From assembly GCA_004154925.1 (NCBI GenBank), contig QJNS01000222.1, forward strand, positions 1 to 64,000: a DNA stretch of 64,000 bases. The letters run 5' to 3'. Shown here piece by piece: positions 1-10,611 of this stretch. Both the position numbers and the translations under genes were made by a program. Position 1 is the stretch's first letter. Each line of letters opens with the position of its first letter. The notes beneath the pieces were generated by a model. It was not told the origin of the DNA, searched no databases, and saw only the letters and a program-made list of their open reading frames with translations. The DNA is from Monosporascus cannonballus (Eukaryota > Ascomycota > Sordariomycetes > Xylariales).

Positions 1-91
1 AATGGTCATCTATTCACTACCCATACTATGAACCACCTGCTGGGCTGCTTCTTCTGCCTCTCACTCCGTACTTTACCATTTTCCCTGACAG
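1..91 (+). repeat. Left copy of a 91-bp inverted repeat
   Basis: This stretch matches the reverse complement of 62835-62925 with a single mismatch (c at 76 against t). The match stops after ctgacag at 91. It probably continues to the left beyond the window, so the true repeat may be longer. The partner copy lies inside the decayed caspase-family gene at the right end, so this may be the end of a duplicated segment of that gene. Confidence 0.85.
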
Positions 92-1625
92 ACACCTAGG
101 CAGAGCGTTCACGATATTAGTGAAGATGATTGACACAGCATATTTAGGTCTGGCTTAGAACATTTCGCGTGATTATTACCATTAGATCTGTTAAATACAA
201 ATTAAGTTCAGGCCTGACCGAGAAGTCTATCGAGGAAGAAATAAGTCTATCCATTAGCGTACTGATGACCGACTGGTGTCAAAGATCTCTTTGCTGCCTA
301 AAACCCTTAGTTGATGATGCATATACCTTAAGGGTAGATGTTTCTTTCATTGTTCGCAATCCCCTTCCCGTTGATCCCCATAGTACAGTCCTTTACCTTT
401 CCCCGACTCGTTCCATCGCCACAGCTACACAATTATACCCTCATTTCCTTTCCTGTTAATATTAATGAAGTTCCCTTAGCTTTGATCATGAATATCATCA
501 TGCTCTAGGACATGATGAGTGCAATTATTCTCATTATGGTTGATGATACGAATCCACTAAGAAAGCAACTTACACTAAAGTGCATTTAATGAAAGTGTTG
601 ATTCGGAGAGATAGGAAACTGCGAAACGTTGCAGTAGGACAAGAGAAATTGTAGTTGCCATCGGCGAGGATGGCACGGAGTATTTGCCACGGTGACGGTA
701 GGCGTCGTGTAATTCTCGGATGTCCGCGTACAGCCGCCGCCGATAGTGGCGTAATAACCTCTCGTTCTTTGACACGGTTTTCTCAATTTTCCTACGTATA
801 TCGGTGGGAAGGGGGCGCCCTATCTTATGGCTGAGAGCATCAGCTGGCCAACAGACCCATATGTAAGACTTGGAGAAGTCTGACCACCTTGTCCGACTCG
901 ATTAGTCATGCGCAATTCGGCGATAATATTCAAGTAGAACATACCTATAGACCCCCACCAGAGAATTCCGCCTTCAAAGCTACACTTTCCCCAGCTATAA
1001 CTGGAAACGACACGTGACCGGCGCAACTTCACAAGCCTCCACTGGCAAAAAGGCTGTGTCCAACCTTCAAGCAGGGAGGCGACTTGGTCCCACCCTCCCT
1101 TAAGTATGAAGAGTCTGGCAGAAATGATCAGATGCACGTAATTAAAGGGGGGGGTGTCAACCGCTTGGTTGAGACCCCAGTCGTGGGGAACTATTTTCAG
1201 TCACTTCGGATAATCGTCAGTCCTAGCTGAGCCTTCCGGAGCTTCTCCAATTTTGCTATGCAGCTGTCGCCTGGCCAGTGAAGTATGACTGTGCCTCACG
1301 GTCCGTCAGAATCTACGGTCGAGTCCTAGCCATCGAATCAATGCTCGACGTTGAAGCTTCTTGGGGTTAATATGCATACCGTAAGGTTCGAGTTCTCAAG
1401 CTGACGCTCGTGAGGCTATGCCATTGTTCAGCCAGGCTAGGTTTCCTCTGACGCTCCTCATTCGTCATTCGACCTCGTAAAACCAAAGGTGGTGATCACT
1501 CTGCGTGCTTCAATACGAAGCGCGGAGGTCAGATGGACACGGAGGCGCTAGCCTCGCCAGCGGACAGTGCCTCCCTTCGTTTGTGGATTCTGGGATATTG
1601 TCCGAGTCCTCTTGATCAGGTAGTG
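92..1625. other. Intergenic stretch without a recognised gene
   Basis: Only short overlapping open frames are present on both strands, with no domain or codon pattern that I recognise. No tRNA or rRNA signature was seen. A run of eight or more G lies near 1146-1154. Confidence 0.6.
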
Positions 1626-1633
1626 TATATAAG
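1626..1633 (+). promoter_or_regulatory. TATA-like element of the small secreted protein gene
   Basis: The sequence TATATAAG lies about 160 bp upstream of the ATG at 1795, in a GC-balanced setting. The position allows a 5' UTR of roughly 100-130 nt. The role is inferred from spacing only. Confidence 0.45.
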
Positions 1634-1794
1634 TCCCCTTAATTCGCCGGAAGTCGTGTTCTCCTAGTCGGTATCATCAACGACAACTTCAGCTAAAAGG
1701 ACCACCACGAGTTATCCTATTTCGTGCTTCACACGGACGTACTTAGACTCTGAATCAAATATCAGTTAGGAACCAATTAGCCATAACCGCCATC

Positions 1795-2244
1795 ATGCAC
1801 TTCACGACCTTCATCCTCGCCACCATCGCCAGCGCCTCAGCAACCACCGCACGCGCGCTCGAGCCGCAGCGGCGCGCGGTCACCACTATGGGCCTGCCCA
1901 ACCCCGCGTTCAGAATCGACCAGGCCGTAGACTCTCAGCAGGCGTTCCGCGTCGACCTGCCCGCCACCGAGTGCACGCTCTTCTACCGGTTCCGACCGGG
2001 GTTCCCCGTCGCGCAGGACGGCGCGTCCCAGATCAACGTCCGCGACGTTGACGGCAACGCGCCCGGGGCCGTGGTCGGCACTTTCTCCATCAACGCCTTC
2101 GACGGGCTGCCGCACGTCATCAACACCTTCCAGTGCCGCGACCCCCTGACGGTGCGCTTCGAGATCGCGAGCGACGACCGGCCCGGCAGCGTCCGGTTCG
2201 ATGCCGATGCTGAGAACGGCATCTTCTTAAGCTATAACCACTGA
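1795..2244 (+). CDS. Small secreted protein, function unknown (149 aa)
   Basis: A single-exon frame of 149 residues begins with a clear signal peptide: a short N-terminus, then a hydrophobic stretch rich in Ala, Thr and Ile, with likely cleavage near residues 20-22 (ARA-LEP). A dibasic RR at about residues 26-27 could be a Kex2 site. The mature part has only two cysteines, in ECTLFYRF and FQCRDPL, which could form one disulfide, and it is rich in Asp, Val and Phe as in compact beta proteins. The third-position GC bias is strong (gcc, ctc, gac codons), supporting a real gene. The ATG has a good context (gccatcATGC). I do not recognise the family. The size and secretion signal suit an extracellular or effector-like protein, but that is inference. 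Confidence 0.7.
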   Translation: MHFTTFILATIASASATTARALEPQRRAVTTMGLPNPAFRIDQAVDSQQAFRVDLPATECTLFYRFRPGFPVAQDGASQINVRDVDGNAPGAVVGTFSINAFDGLPHVINTFQCRDPLTVRFEIASDDRPGSVRFDADAENGIFLSYNH

Positions 2245-4987
2245 ACAAGCTCGGTAGCGGTTTGTGTGGAAGATGGAACGGCGCCGGATTTGGTTTCCTG
2301 GACGATTTACAGCGTAAGAGAAGGTTAGATATCTAATTGCTTTAGTGTCGGAGGACGATGTTGTCCCCACAGGGGTGGGACAGGAGATGCCTGTGGAGAC
2401 GCTCTCTATTTTGTTATTCAATTTCCATTCCTTGCACAAGATAATATAGATCCAAGTTTAACCTACTTGTATGCCGCAATGCTGATAAAGTGTAATGATC
2501 CTCTTCTTCACCGTTCTGTGGCGGCTAAAAGAAAAGAAGTAAACCGGCTATATGAAGGTCATCTCGGCGAGGATGGGTTATACCCCTATATCCCGATCTA
2601 TAGCTTGGGTTACTGACCTTCAAGGTAGGGAATATGAGACCGCAGTGGAGGTATACTATTTAAGGCCCCAGGTCATTAATAAACCCCCTTTTAAATTATA
2701 TCTCTCTTGTTGAATTATAAAGTGCCGCTGAGCAGACGCCATAGTTACTCTAGAACGACACCCTCGGCTATGGCCCGAGCCACGCCCAGCGGTGCAACAA
2801 TGCACACCCGGGCCGGCCCCACGGACCGAAATATGACCCACAGGTCGAGCGAGTCCCGTGACCGCCGGCGCATGTACGAAACAAGGAAAAGGATATAAAA
2901 ACTATGCACGACATACTTGCGCCGCATAGGGGAAGTATCACGTGCTAGTAATGTAGGAGCTAGTCTCGGCCGCATGATGGGCTACAGGGAGGTCTAAACA
3001 GGCCCGCTACTATCGGGCTCGGCATGCCAGCCATTAGAGTGTAGAGTCTACTACTCCGTGGCGGTGGGTATTAGGAGGCCTCGAAGATGTATACTGAGAA
3101 CAGGTACCCCGGCCAGGCCGGCCTTTAGGAGACTCGTAGAAGTCAAGACAGAGATTTCAGAATAAAGGGGCATCTACATATGCTGCTGGAGGTAAAGGGC
3201 GGCCTCGCGGCAATCAACGTATAAGGGATTGAGATCCTACATAGAGAGATATTCTATGGGAAACCATGCCAGGTCGGCGACTACGTATGGCGTTGGCCCT
3301 GCCATGCATGGGCCGAGTGTTTTCGGTGAAGGTAAGGTGCGTGATAGGCTGCATGAAATCTGGCTTTGCCTAAGTTGGAAGGTTCTCTGCATATGCATCT
3401 ATTTCCTACGCGGAAAGGTGGTAAGATGTGTCCTATCAGAGATGTCTGTCCCTCATGGTGCCAGCGCTCAAGAGAGGTGTTATTGCCATGTCTTTGTCAC
3501 TTGACGTACTGAAGTCTATCTCTACTTACTTAGCTAAGCATTGTGGCTTTGCTGTGCACAGTGTAGCAGTTGAATTAATCGTAGAATCACTCCTAGTATG
3601 TCCCAGTAGGGAGCCACGGGAGCTGTAATGCTTTCCTTGCCGCTTGTAAGCCGGAGCCAGGAATTATATGACGCCGAGTAGGAAGAAATTGGAGCTTGCT
3701 CACTCTGACAGCTTATATTTCTCACCGGCGGACTCCCCACTACCCCTTAACGGTTCGGAAAGAATGCGATGTGTTCAATGATCGGCCACGTCCCATCGGT
3801 CCTTCTCCCAATCGACTCGCGTATCCCATTTACCTATAAGACAAGAGTTAAGCAAGGATATCTGTAGCCCCAACGATAATGATCCAAATACGTCCCGTGG
3901 GCGACGCTGGCCAACGTCCTCGGCGAGGGTGCCTTCGGACTCGAATGTCACCCCACAGCGGCACCAGCGGCGAGGGACAGCTACTACACGAGAACCATAT
4001 CCTCGCCTCTAAAATAAACAAAAAACGGACTTTTTGCCATTGGGAGGAGAACCATTCGCAGCAGAGAAGCTGGAGGGTCCGGCCGAGAACCGCCCACGGG
4101 CCCGGTGTCTCCAGGGCCCGCGCAGCAGCTTAACTTCCGGGAGGGCGGGAGGAGACGGGGTGACTGCCTATCTTCGCTCGTGACGCTCTCCCCGTGATTG
4201 CATACGCTCTACTGGAACCAGAAAGGGGTTTCTATCGCGGATGAGGACTACCTGTGGTAGTGATTCTTCTCACGGCGACTATGACACCAGTACATGGCAG
4301 CCGACGGACGAATGAAACAGACGAGTTGGACCGTTCAACGGTGGCGCGAGAATAAGTCAATCGAATTGTCTATCCAACAACCGAAGCACTCCTTGCTCTT
4401 CCGCTCTCCCCTCCCCATCGCTCAGCTGTGGCCGCGCCTTAGTGATTTCTCAACTTCGAGTGTATCCACGCGGCCGTCGCCCCATCATCACAAACCTGGG
4501 GGATAGTCCTAAGCCAGCCTTTGATATTCTTCTACATGGTTCTCACGGTAGCCAACCCGTCCGCCTGGGAGCAGTATGTTTATACGGCACGTACGTTCAA
4601 ACTCCTGCCGGCCGCGTGAATGTACGGGGGACATACCGAGCCACTCATCTCGCACGTTCCTCAATTTACCTTCTCCCCCCACCCGGCTTATGCTACGTGA
4701 CAGCCGGTTGCATTGTCAATGGCCACTGATCTTCCACGGGATATTTGGATTTCATATGACCAGTCAGATCAAATGAACCCGGACAAGTCTGAGGCTTTAG
4801 GCTTATTAAACTCGTATAAATTCATCTGGATTTAGTCCATAAAATATGTTAGATCCTAGAACTGAGGTAGGACACGCCCGGGGTAGAGCAAGGGTCAGGC
4901 GCTTTCCTATCTATCGGTTCCTTGATCCAAGGACCATGAACCGAATAGCATTCACGGCATCCCGCACAGGCGGCAAGTGCGAGGCCC
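2245..4987. other. Intergenic stretch without a recognised gene
   Basis: About 2.7 kb between the secreted-protein gene and the end of PAF1. Open frames here are 60-120 codons long, overlap on opposite strands, and show no recognisable domain. Nothing else was seen apart from the probable 3' UTR of PAF1 just left of 4988. Confidence 0.55.
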
Positions 4988-5074
4988 TTAGTCTTCCTCG
5001 TCACCCTCGGCATCCTGGTCGTCGTCCTCCTCTGGACTCCGCTGGCGTGCCGGAGACCCGCCGTTGGCCGCCGT

Positions 5075-5105
<31 letters not shown>

Positions 5106-6534
5106 CTACCGTCGCGGTGCTGCTGCTGCTGCTGCTGAGATTGGGATGGCTCATCCGTGGCGGCGGCGGCCGCGTCGTCCTCGTCTTCCTCGGGACCGTA
5201 GGGGCGCTCCTTGAAGCTCTCCATGACCTGCTTCAGCTGGTCGTCCGGCTCGCCCACCGTGACGTCGAGCTGGTGCACGACCTGCTCCTCCACCTCGGCG
5301 ATTCCTATGGTGCGGGCGATGTTCTTCGTGCGCTGGGGCCTGATTGTGGTCCGCTGCATGACGGGGTAGTAGTAGGCGGCCTTCTGGTCCATGGTGTCGT
5401 CGTCATTGAATGCGATAATAACTTCGTCGTCGTACTTGGTGTCGTGATTCAACTCTGTCTCTTGAGCCGTCTCGTACGCCCGGATCCGAGTGAATTGGAA
5501 GTTTGGTCGTCCGTCCTTATCCCTGTGCGTATACAAACTATCATCGTCGTGGTCCGGATTGTCAACGTCAAACCGCTTCCCGAACCTGTCCGCCGTGTCG
5601 GCAGAATCATTTAGGTAGAAATCGTAGTTCATAGCTGGGGCAGGCCTGGGGACGTTCTGGGGGTCTCGTTCATGGGCTTGGAGCGCCAACTGGTATGCCT
5701 CCTCCTCGGCGTCGCTCTTCTCAATGGGTCGGAAAAGGCCGTGGAGTAGCCGAGTGTCATACGTTCTGGACGGCGGCACGGGGTTATTCGTGAACTTCAC
5801 CGTGACATAGGCGCCTGAATCTGGGAATGCATCGAGATCGGGTATCAGAGGATAGACGTCGAGGAGCTTAGCACTTCGCTTGGATGGATGTTTGACACGA
5901 TTCTTGTCCTTGAGATTTGCGGCGGCGATAGCAAAGCTCTGATCAATCTTCCGCTTCATGTAGGCTGGCGAATCCTTATCCGGCTCTGGCGAGGGCCGCT
6001 TGGGTGGCCTCCGCGGCGCCGTATTGAGATTTCGCAGCGGACCAGCTTCCTGTCGCGCCTTGGTTGTGACAGAGGAAATGTATTCTGTACGACGGAGGAA
6101 AGACACGGAAGGGTCGGCGACCTTGGGCTTCCCGAGCGTGGACAGAGGTCTCAGAAGGGCACGGTCATGAGGATGAGGCGGTGTTGGTTGGGCAGGAGCC
6201 TGGATAGCTGTTTTCTTAGTCAACAACCATAGGCTCCATAACTTTACCTGAAGTACTCACAGCTCTCATCACCATCGAATATGCCCGGCATCCCTACCAG
6301 GTCCAATGGCATACCAAGCTCGGCATCGGCCTCGATGTTGAGCGGCTGCTCTCTTGCTAGTCTGGACGCAAAACTCGGAGCGGTATACTGGCCACTAGCC
6401 AGCCCGGTATTCGGAATGTCTAGCAGCTTCGGTGGGTGAGGAGGCGGTGGAAGCGCATTGGAATAACGGATTCTGGCGATGAAGTCTTGGTGGATGGAGC
6501 GGTGCTCGCCATTACGCGAAGACGAAGAGGCCAT
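4988..6534 (-). CDS. PAF1: RNA polymerase II-associated factor 1 (Paf1 complex subunit), two exons
   Basis: Exon 1 is 6534-6261 and exon 2 is 6207-4988. The 53-bp intron starts gtgagt and ends aaaacag; using the nearer ctaag acceptor would create a stop, so this junction is preferred. The joined protein is 497 residues. The N-terminus carries the family hallmark HQDFIARIRYSNALPPPP and the PKLLDIP stretch, followed by the conserved FLRRTEYIS segment and a long C-terminal half with RTYDTRLLHGLFRP. Paf1 family proteins act in the nucleus with elongating RNA polymerase II and promote H2B ubiquitylation and H3K4/K36 methylation. The tail is extremely acidic: it carries a six-Gln run, an Asp-Ala repeat and terminal EED, encoded by two microsatellites. 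The gene looks intact. Its 5' end faces a 900-bp intergenic region shared with the RER1 3' end. Confidence 0.93.
5075..5104. repeat. Hexanucleotide microsatellite inside PAF1 (GTCCGC x5)
   Basis: Five perfect copies of GTCCGC on the plus strand encode the alternating Asp-Ala run in the acidic tail of PAF1. The unit is a multiple of three, so copy-number change would keep the frame. Confidence 0.95.
5119..5136. repeat. Trinucleotide microsatellite inside PAF1 (GCT x6)
   Basis: Six GCT units on the plus strand read as CAG-type codons on the minus strand and encode six consecutive glutamines in the PAF1 tail. Confidence 0.95.
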
Positions 6535-7434
6535 CGCGACAGGATGAGCTGTTCTATTGTACGAAAGAAATGTGACGCGACGGGGGAGCTTGCGCGATCG
6601 CGATTCACCATTGAACTGGAGGGATCAGGAGTGCAGTAATGCGACCGAGCAGCTTCTAAGCATAGATTACAATTTTTTTGGACAAAAAGAAAATTTTAAT
6701 AATAAGAAAAGAAGGCTACCGCAAAACGTGCGCCTTGCAGTCCGTCTCTTGCAGTAGGCGGTTGTGCACGGGTGTGGAGAGGTGGATGCCAAGATGGGAA
6801 AGATGTGTGTAAGTGGTGAAAGTAGTGAAAGTAAAAGTTGATTTACGTGAGCTGGAGGTGAGAAAGGAAACAGGGGGGGGACCGGACCACGCCCACTCGA
6901 ATCAGCTCACCATCACCATCACCATCACCAACCACCAACTACCACTGCCACCTAAGCTTGGTAATTTTTATTGATGCATCTCGAATTTTCTCTAAAATAC
7001 CCAAATGCTGTTTCAATTAGTTTACAATATTTAAATGCGCATTCTGTTATTCCTGTTTTCGTTATAAGCCAGTGAGTGCCACCTACTGGGAGCTTGATTT
7101 GTCTAACGTGCCGGTATTTACCACATATTCTCTGAACCTGCTTTCGCCCTCCCCCTGTATGAAGCCCTCGATGTCTCAATACCAGAGTAGCACAGATAAA
7201 AGCCCCTGAGTCCTCTCACCTTGCAGCCCGTAGCGCTACACATTAATGCACTCTATCATAGGTACTGTTATACAATGCGCCCGAAATACTTCCGTTGCCG
7301 CCCCAAAATAGGCAGGCAGTGATCCTTAATAGCGCCGCCATCCCAGTGTACCCGCCATCCCCCACGTATCTCGTACTTCATACATATAGGCAGGATATGT
7401 GGACAAATTCTGGGCGATTTGCTCGCATCCCGTC
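6535..7434. other. Intergenic region between PAF1 and RER1 with a CACCAT microsatellite
   Basis: Holds the PAF1 promoter side (right of 6534) and the RER1 3' flank (left of 7435). A run of CACCAT units lies at about 6908-6930, and a poly-G stretch near 6872-6879. No gene was recognised. Confidence 0.6.
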
Positions 7435-8183
7435 TTATTTTCCGTATCGGGCCTTGCCAAAGGAGAAGGGCACATATTTGTACTTGATCATGTGCTGGAT
7501 CTGCTTGCGCACTATGAAATCCATGTTAGCGTTTGACTAATTCGAGCGGAAAGTCTTCGCATCGGGCGCCTTACTGGTGAGGACAAAGAGGATGATCCAG
7601 TACATAACCAGAACGGGCCAGAAGACCGGCACGTTGAACACCTCGAACCAAGTGCAGAGGAACGCGATACCGATGGCCCGAGTCGCTCCGTGCCAAAACT
7701 TGAATTCGGGAAGACGTCGGATGAAAGGGCGAAACTCCTCGTCCTGCTTAGTCGGCAGGCCACCCGCGGATCCATCCTCCATCTCGCTGTCTATCGCATC
7801 GCTGGAGGGGTCGAACTTGGGCGACAGGAAGGCGAGGAACATGTTGAGCAGGTAGATACCGAGAGCATATGCCACTGTTCAACATTAGCGGCCGAAGCGC
7901 AAAGGACGAGTCGACCTCGCGGGCACTTACCGATATACCAGCCTTGCGCAAGAAAGATGCGGAGGAAGAAGATAAGCAGGAACGTGCCGGTCCCAATCCA
8001 TCGGTACGTAACGTATGGCGTCGCTTGATCTAGTAACGCTTGATACCGCTGCAGATTTATCATTAATATCGTCGGCCTGGCTCGTCATAACAGCTTGCGC
8101 AGCGGCCAACTTACTCTCTGAAACTTGGAGGTCTGGGCTTGCACAGCGGCGAAGGGGGTCTGATCCGTCTCAACGTTCTCCAT
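7435..8183 (-). CDS. RER1: Rer1 family protein, retrieval receptor of early Golgi, four exons
   Basis: Exons are 8183-8115, 8048-7931, 7874-7575 and 7511-7435. The introns of 66, 56 and 63 bp all have GT..AG borders, and codons join cleanly. The joined protein is 187 residues, the usual length for the family. Hallmarks seen are [44 protein letters not shown] and the C-terminal [20 protein letters not shown]. Four membrane segments are expected, and they can be seen as the hydrophobic stretches around [33 protein letters not shown] and [15 protein letters not shown]. Rer1 returns escaped ER membrane proteins from the cis-Golgi through COPI vesicles. The gene appears intact and is transcribed divergently from the enoyl-CoA hydratase gene. 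Confidence 0.94.
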
Positions 8184-8848
8184 CGTGGGGAAAGGGGGTC
8201 TGAGCGAGGCAGATACGAATGAATTTGGATGGAGAGCAACGTTTACTCCTTATTGTAGAAGAATAAGTGCCGGTTTCCTAATCGACGGTGCGGTACGTGG
8301 GGAGGTTATGGTGTAATGTCAGGAGAATTGCCGACTCGCGACTTTTGGATGGATATTGCAGGTCGCTCAATTGGGAATCCTGGCCAGCCCTGCCAACGAA
8401 TGGCTGATTCATTGGTCAAGCCACACTCACTTGCCACCTCTAGTCTGCTTCTCTAACAGGCCACGCAAGCCTCCTTGGCCCTTTCATGCAGATAGCGCAG
8501 AACCATATGCGATTTCTGCTTTCCTGGGAGCGGGAAGATTATGTAATTTACCGAAGCTGTCCGGTAGCTCTAATGAGCATACGGATCCTCGGCCAGCAGC
8601 GGCCTATCACCTCTCCCGAGCTTTCCAGCATTTCCGGCTTCAACTGTTCCGTAATTCCACCACTGGTTCTTTTGCGGCTTCTTCTCCCGTATTGGCCGTC
8701 GGCAGCTGAAATCTTGCTGAACTTCAACTGACTAGTGAAAGTTACTTGCTCTGTGGTATTCCTTTAATTCAATCGGTTTCCCGTTGCTGCTAGTGCCACT
8801 AAGCAGAATTGATCGGAGTGAGCTGAGCCGAACTACAAGCCTAGCAAC
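8184..8848. promoter_or_regulatory. Divergent intergenic region between RER1 and enoyl-CoA hydratase
   Basis: About 665 bp separates the two start codons, which point away from each other, so this stretch must hold both promoters. No clear TATA box was seen, in line with housekeeping genes. The open frames inside it are short and unconvincing. Confidence 0.6.
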
Positions 8849-9779
8849 ATGAATCCATTGCGAAGTTTGCGGCCACTGGCCTCGCGCGTTCAACCATGCA
8901 CACTCCCTCGAATCTCTCGGTCATTTTCTGCTACAGCACACAAGTCTTATGAGTTTATCCAGACCTCAGAACCCAAGCCGGGAGTGGGGCAAGGTAAGAA
9001 CAGTCTCCCCCGTTGTTGGTTCTGGGCAGCTTACAGAGCTCTATGTAGTGACGTTAAACCGGCCGAAGGCCTTGAACGCGTTAAGCACGCCCCTCATTAC
9101 TGAGTTGAACCAGGCACTCCTTGAGTTCAACTCGTCAGATAGCGTTTCGGTCATCCTCTTGACAGGCTCTCAGAAGGCATTCGCCGCCGGTGCAGATATC
9201 AAGGAGATGGCACCCCTTACTTTCTCCAAGGCCTACACTCAGAGCTTCATCGAGTCGTGGTCTCAGCTCACAACTCAAGTCAAGAAGCCGATTATCGCTG
9301 CCGTCTCCGGCCATGCTTTGGGTGGCGGTTGCGAGCTTGCCATGATGGCGGACATTCTCTACTGTACCGAGTCGGCCAACTTCGGACAACCCGAGATCAA
9401 GCTAGGCACTATTCCAGGCGCCGGCGGGAGTCAGAGATTGACCCGGGCAATTGGAAAGTCGAGGGCCATGGAGCTAATCCTGACCGGCAAGTCGTTCACT
9501 GGTGCTGAGGCGGCACAATGGGGACTAGCTGCGAAGGCATTCCCAAGTTACGAGGCCCTCATGGAGGGAGCTCTGAGCACCGCCGAGACGATTGCAAGCT
9601 ACTCCAAGGTAGCGATTATCGGAGCGAAGGAAGTGGTGAACAAGAGCCAGGACCTGCCCTTGAGAGATGGCGTCGAATATGAGAGGAGGGTATTCCATGG
9701 TATCTTCGGAAGCAAGGACCAGAAAATCGGGATGAAGGCATTTGCGGAGAAGCAGAAGCCCGAGTGGACGCACGAATAA
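8849..9779 (+). CDS. Mitochondrial enoyl-CoA hydratase (crotonase family), two exons
   Basis: Exon 1 is 8849-8993 and exon 2 is 9037-9779, with a 43-bp intron (gtaaga..cttacag). The joined protein is 295 residues. The first 35 residues are rich in Arg, Ser and Leu and lack acidic residues, as expected of a mitochondrial presequence. Crotonase motifs follow: TLNRPKALNAL, the oxyanion-hole segment AFAAGADIKEM, GHALGGGCELAM with the catalytic Glu at about residue 148, and FGQPEIKLGTIPGAGGSQRL with the second catalytic Glu at about 168. Both glutamates sit 20 residues after their positions in rat ECHS1, matching the longer leader. The enzyme hydrates trans-2-enoyl-CoA in fatty-acid and branched-chain amino-acid degradation. 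It appears intact. Confidence 0.94.
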
Positions 9780-10611
9780 GTGTTCGTCTATCGTCTCAGT
9801 AACAATAAAAGCTCGGGATGCATATGGAAAACTCATTTGCGAATATTTGCGAAATCACTCAAGGAGTTCTGCCTATGTCTCCTATCAACGCAGGTTACTG
9901 TTTTTTAACAATTGAGTTTCATGTGTTGCTGGCGGGCTAGCACTCGGCTGGCAAATATGTGGCCGTCATCCACCATACCAATAAGTGCTAGCTAATCCCT
10001 GCACTGGCGGGGCAGTACTAGGTCTCGCAACAGAAGGCCAAAGAGCACTTATCGTTGCTGGGCCGCTTGGGCTGACGCGCTCCGCGAAGTCTGAATGCTT
10101 CGGAAAATAGTGGAACTCGGATTATCGGCATCTCGCAATTTCTTGATATCAAATTCCTGGTTCAAAAAATCAAAACAGATGCGATTCTACCAACAAAGGA
10201 CTTTGTTACTACGGTACTAGACGAGCTCCCAGCCGTTGATAATGTAACTTTACTTTTGCAGGTCATCAGGGGCGTGCCTGTACGCTTCCTGAAAGTTCCC
10301 CTGTCTCAGACGTTGGCCTATTTCACCCGGTCTCGCCGGCTTACTAAAGTATCAATCAAATACGACTTGCCTCCAGTCTTGGTATTGGCATCATGCAGGT
10401 GAATCTACTTAGCCGCATCCGTCACGAGGATCAAGGCTCGCATGTTGCATCCGTATCAGCATTCGACGATTCTACTATTACTACTACCTAATCATTTGCC
10501 TTCCCCACTGCAAGCTATCCAAATCCGCTTCCCATAGATAGTCTCCCGTCATCAAGCGGTGCGACGAGGACTCACCCATCCTTGAAATACAGGTTTATTT
10601 GTGAAGTCGCC
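9780..10611. other. Intergenic stretch without a recognised gene
   Basis: Lies between the hydratase stop codon and the start of the RING-SH3 gene. It probably holds the hydratase 3' UTR and the promoter of the next gene. No frame of interest was seen. Confidence 0.6.

Noticed and set aside
5117..5614. 165-codon plus-strand frame with Leu-rich start
   Set aside because: Antisense shadow of PAF1; the Leu run is the reverse of the Gln repeat.
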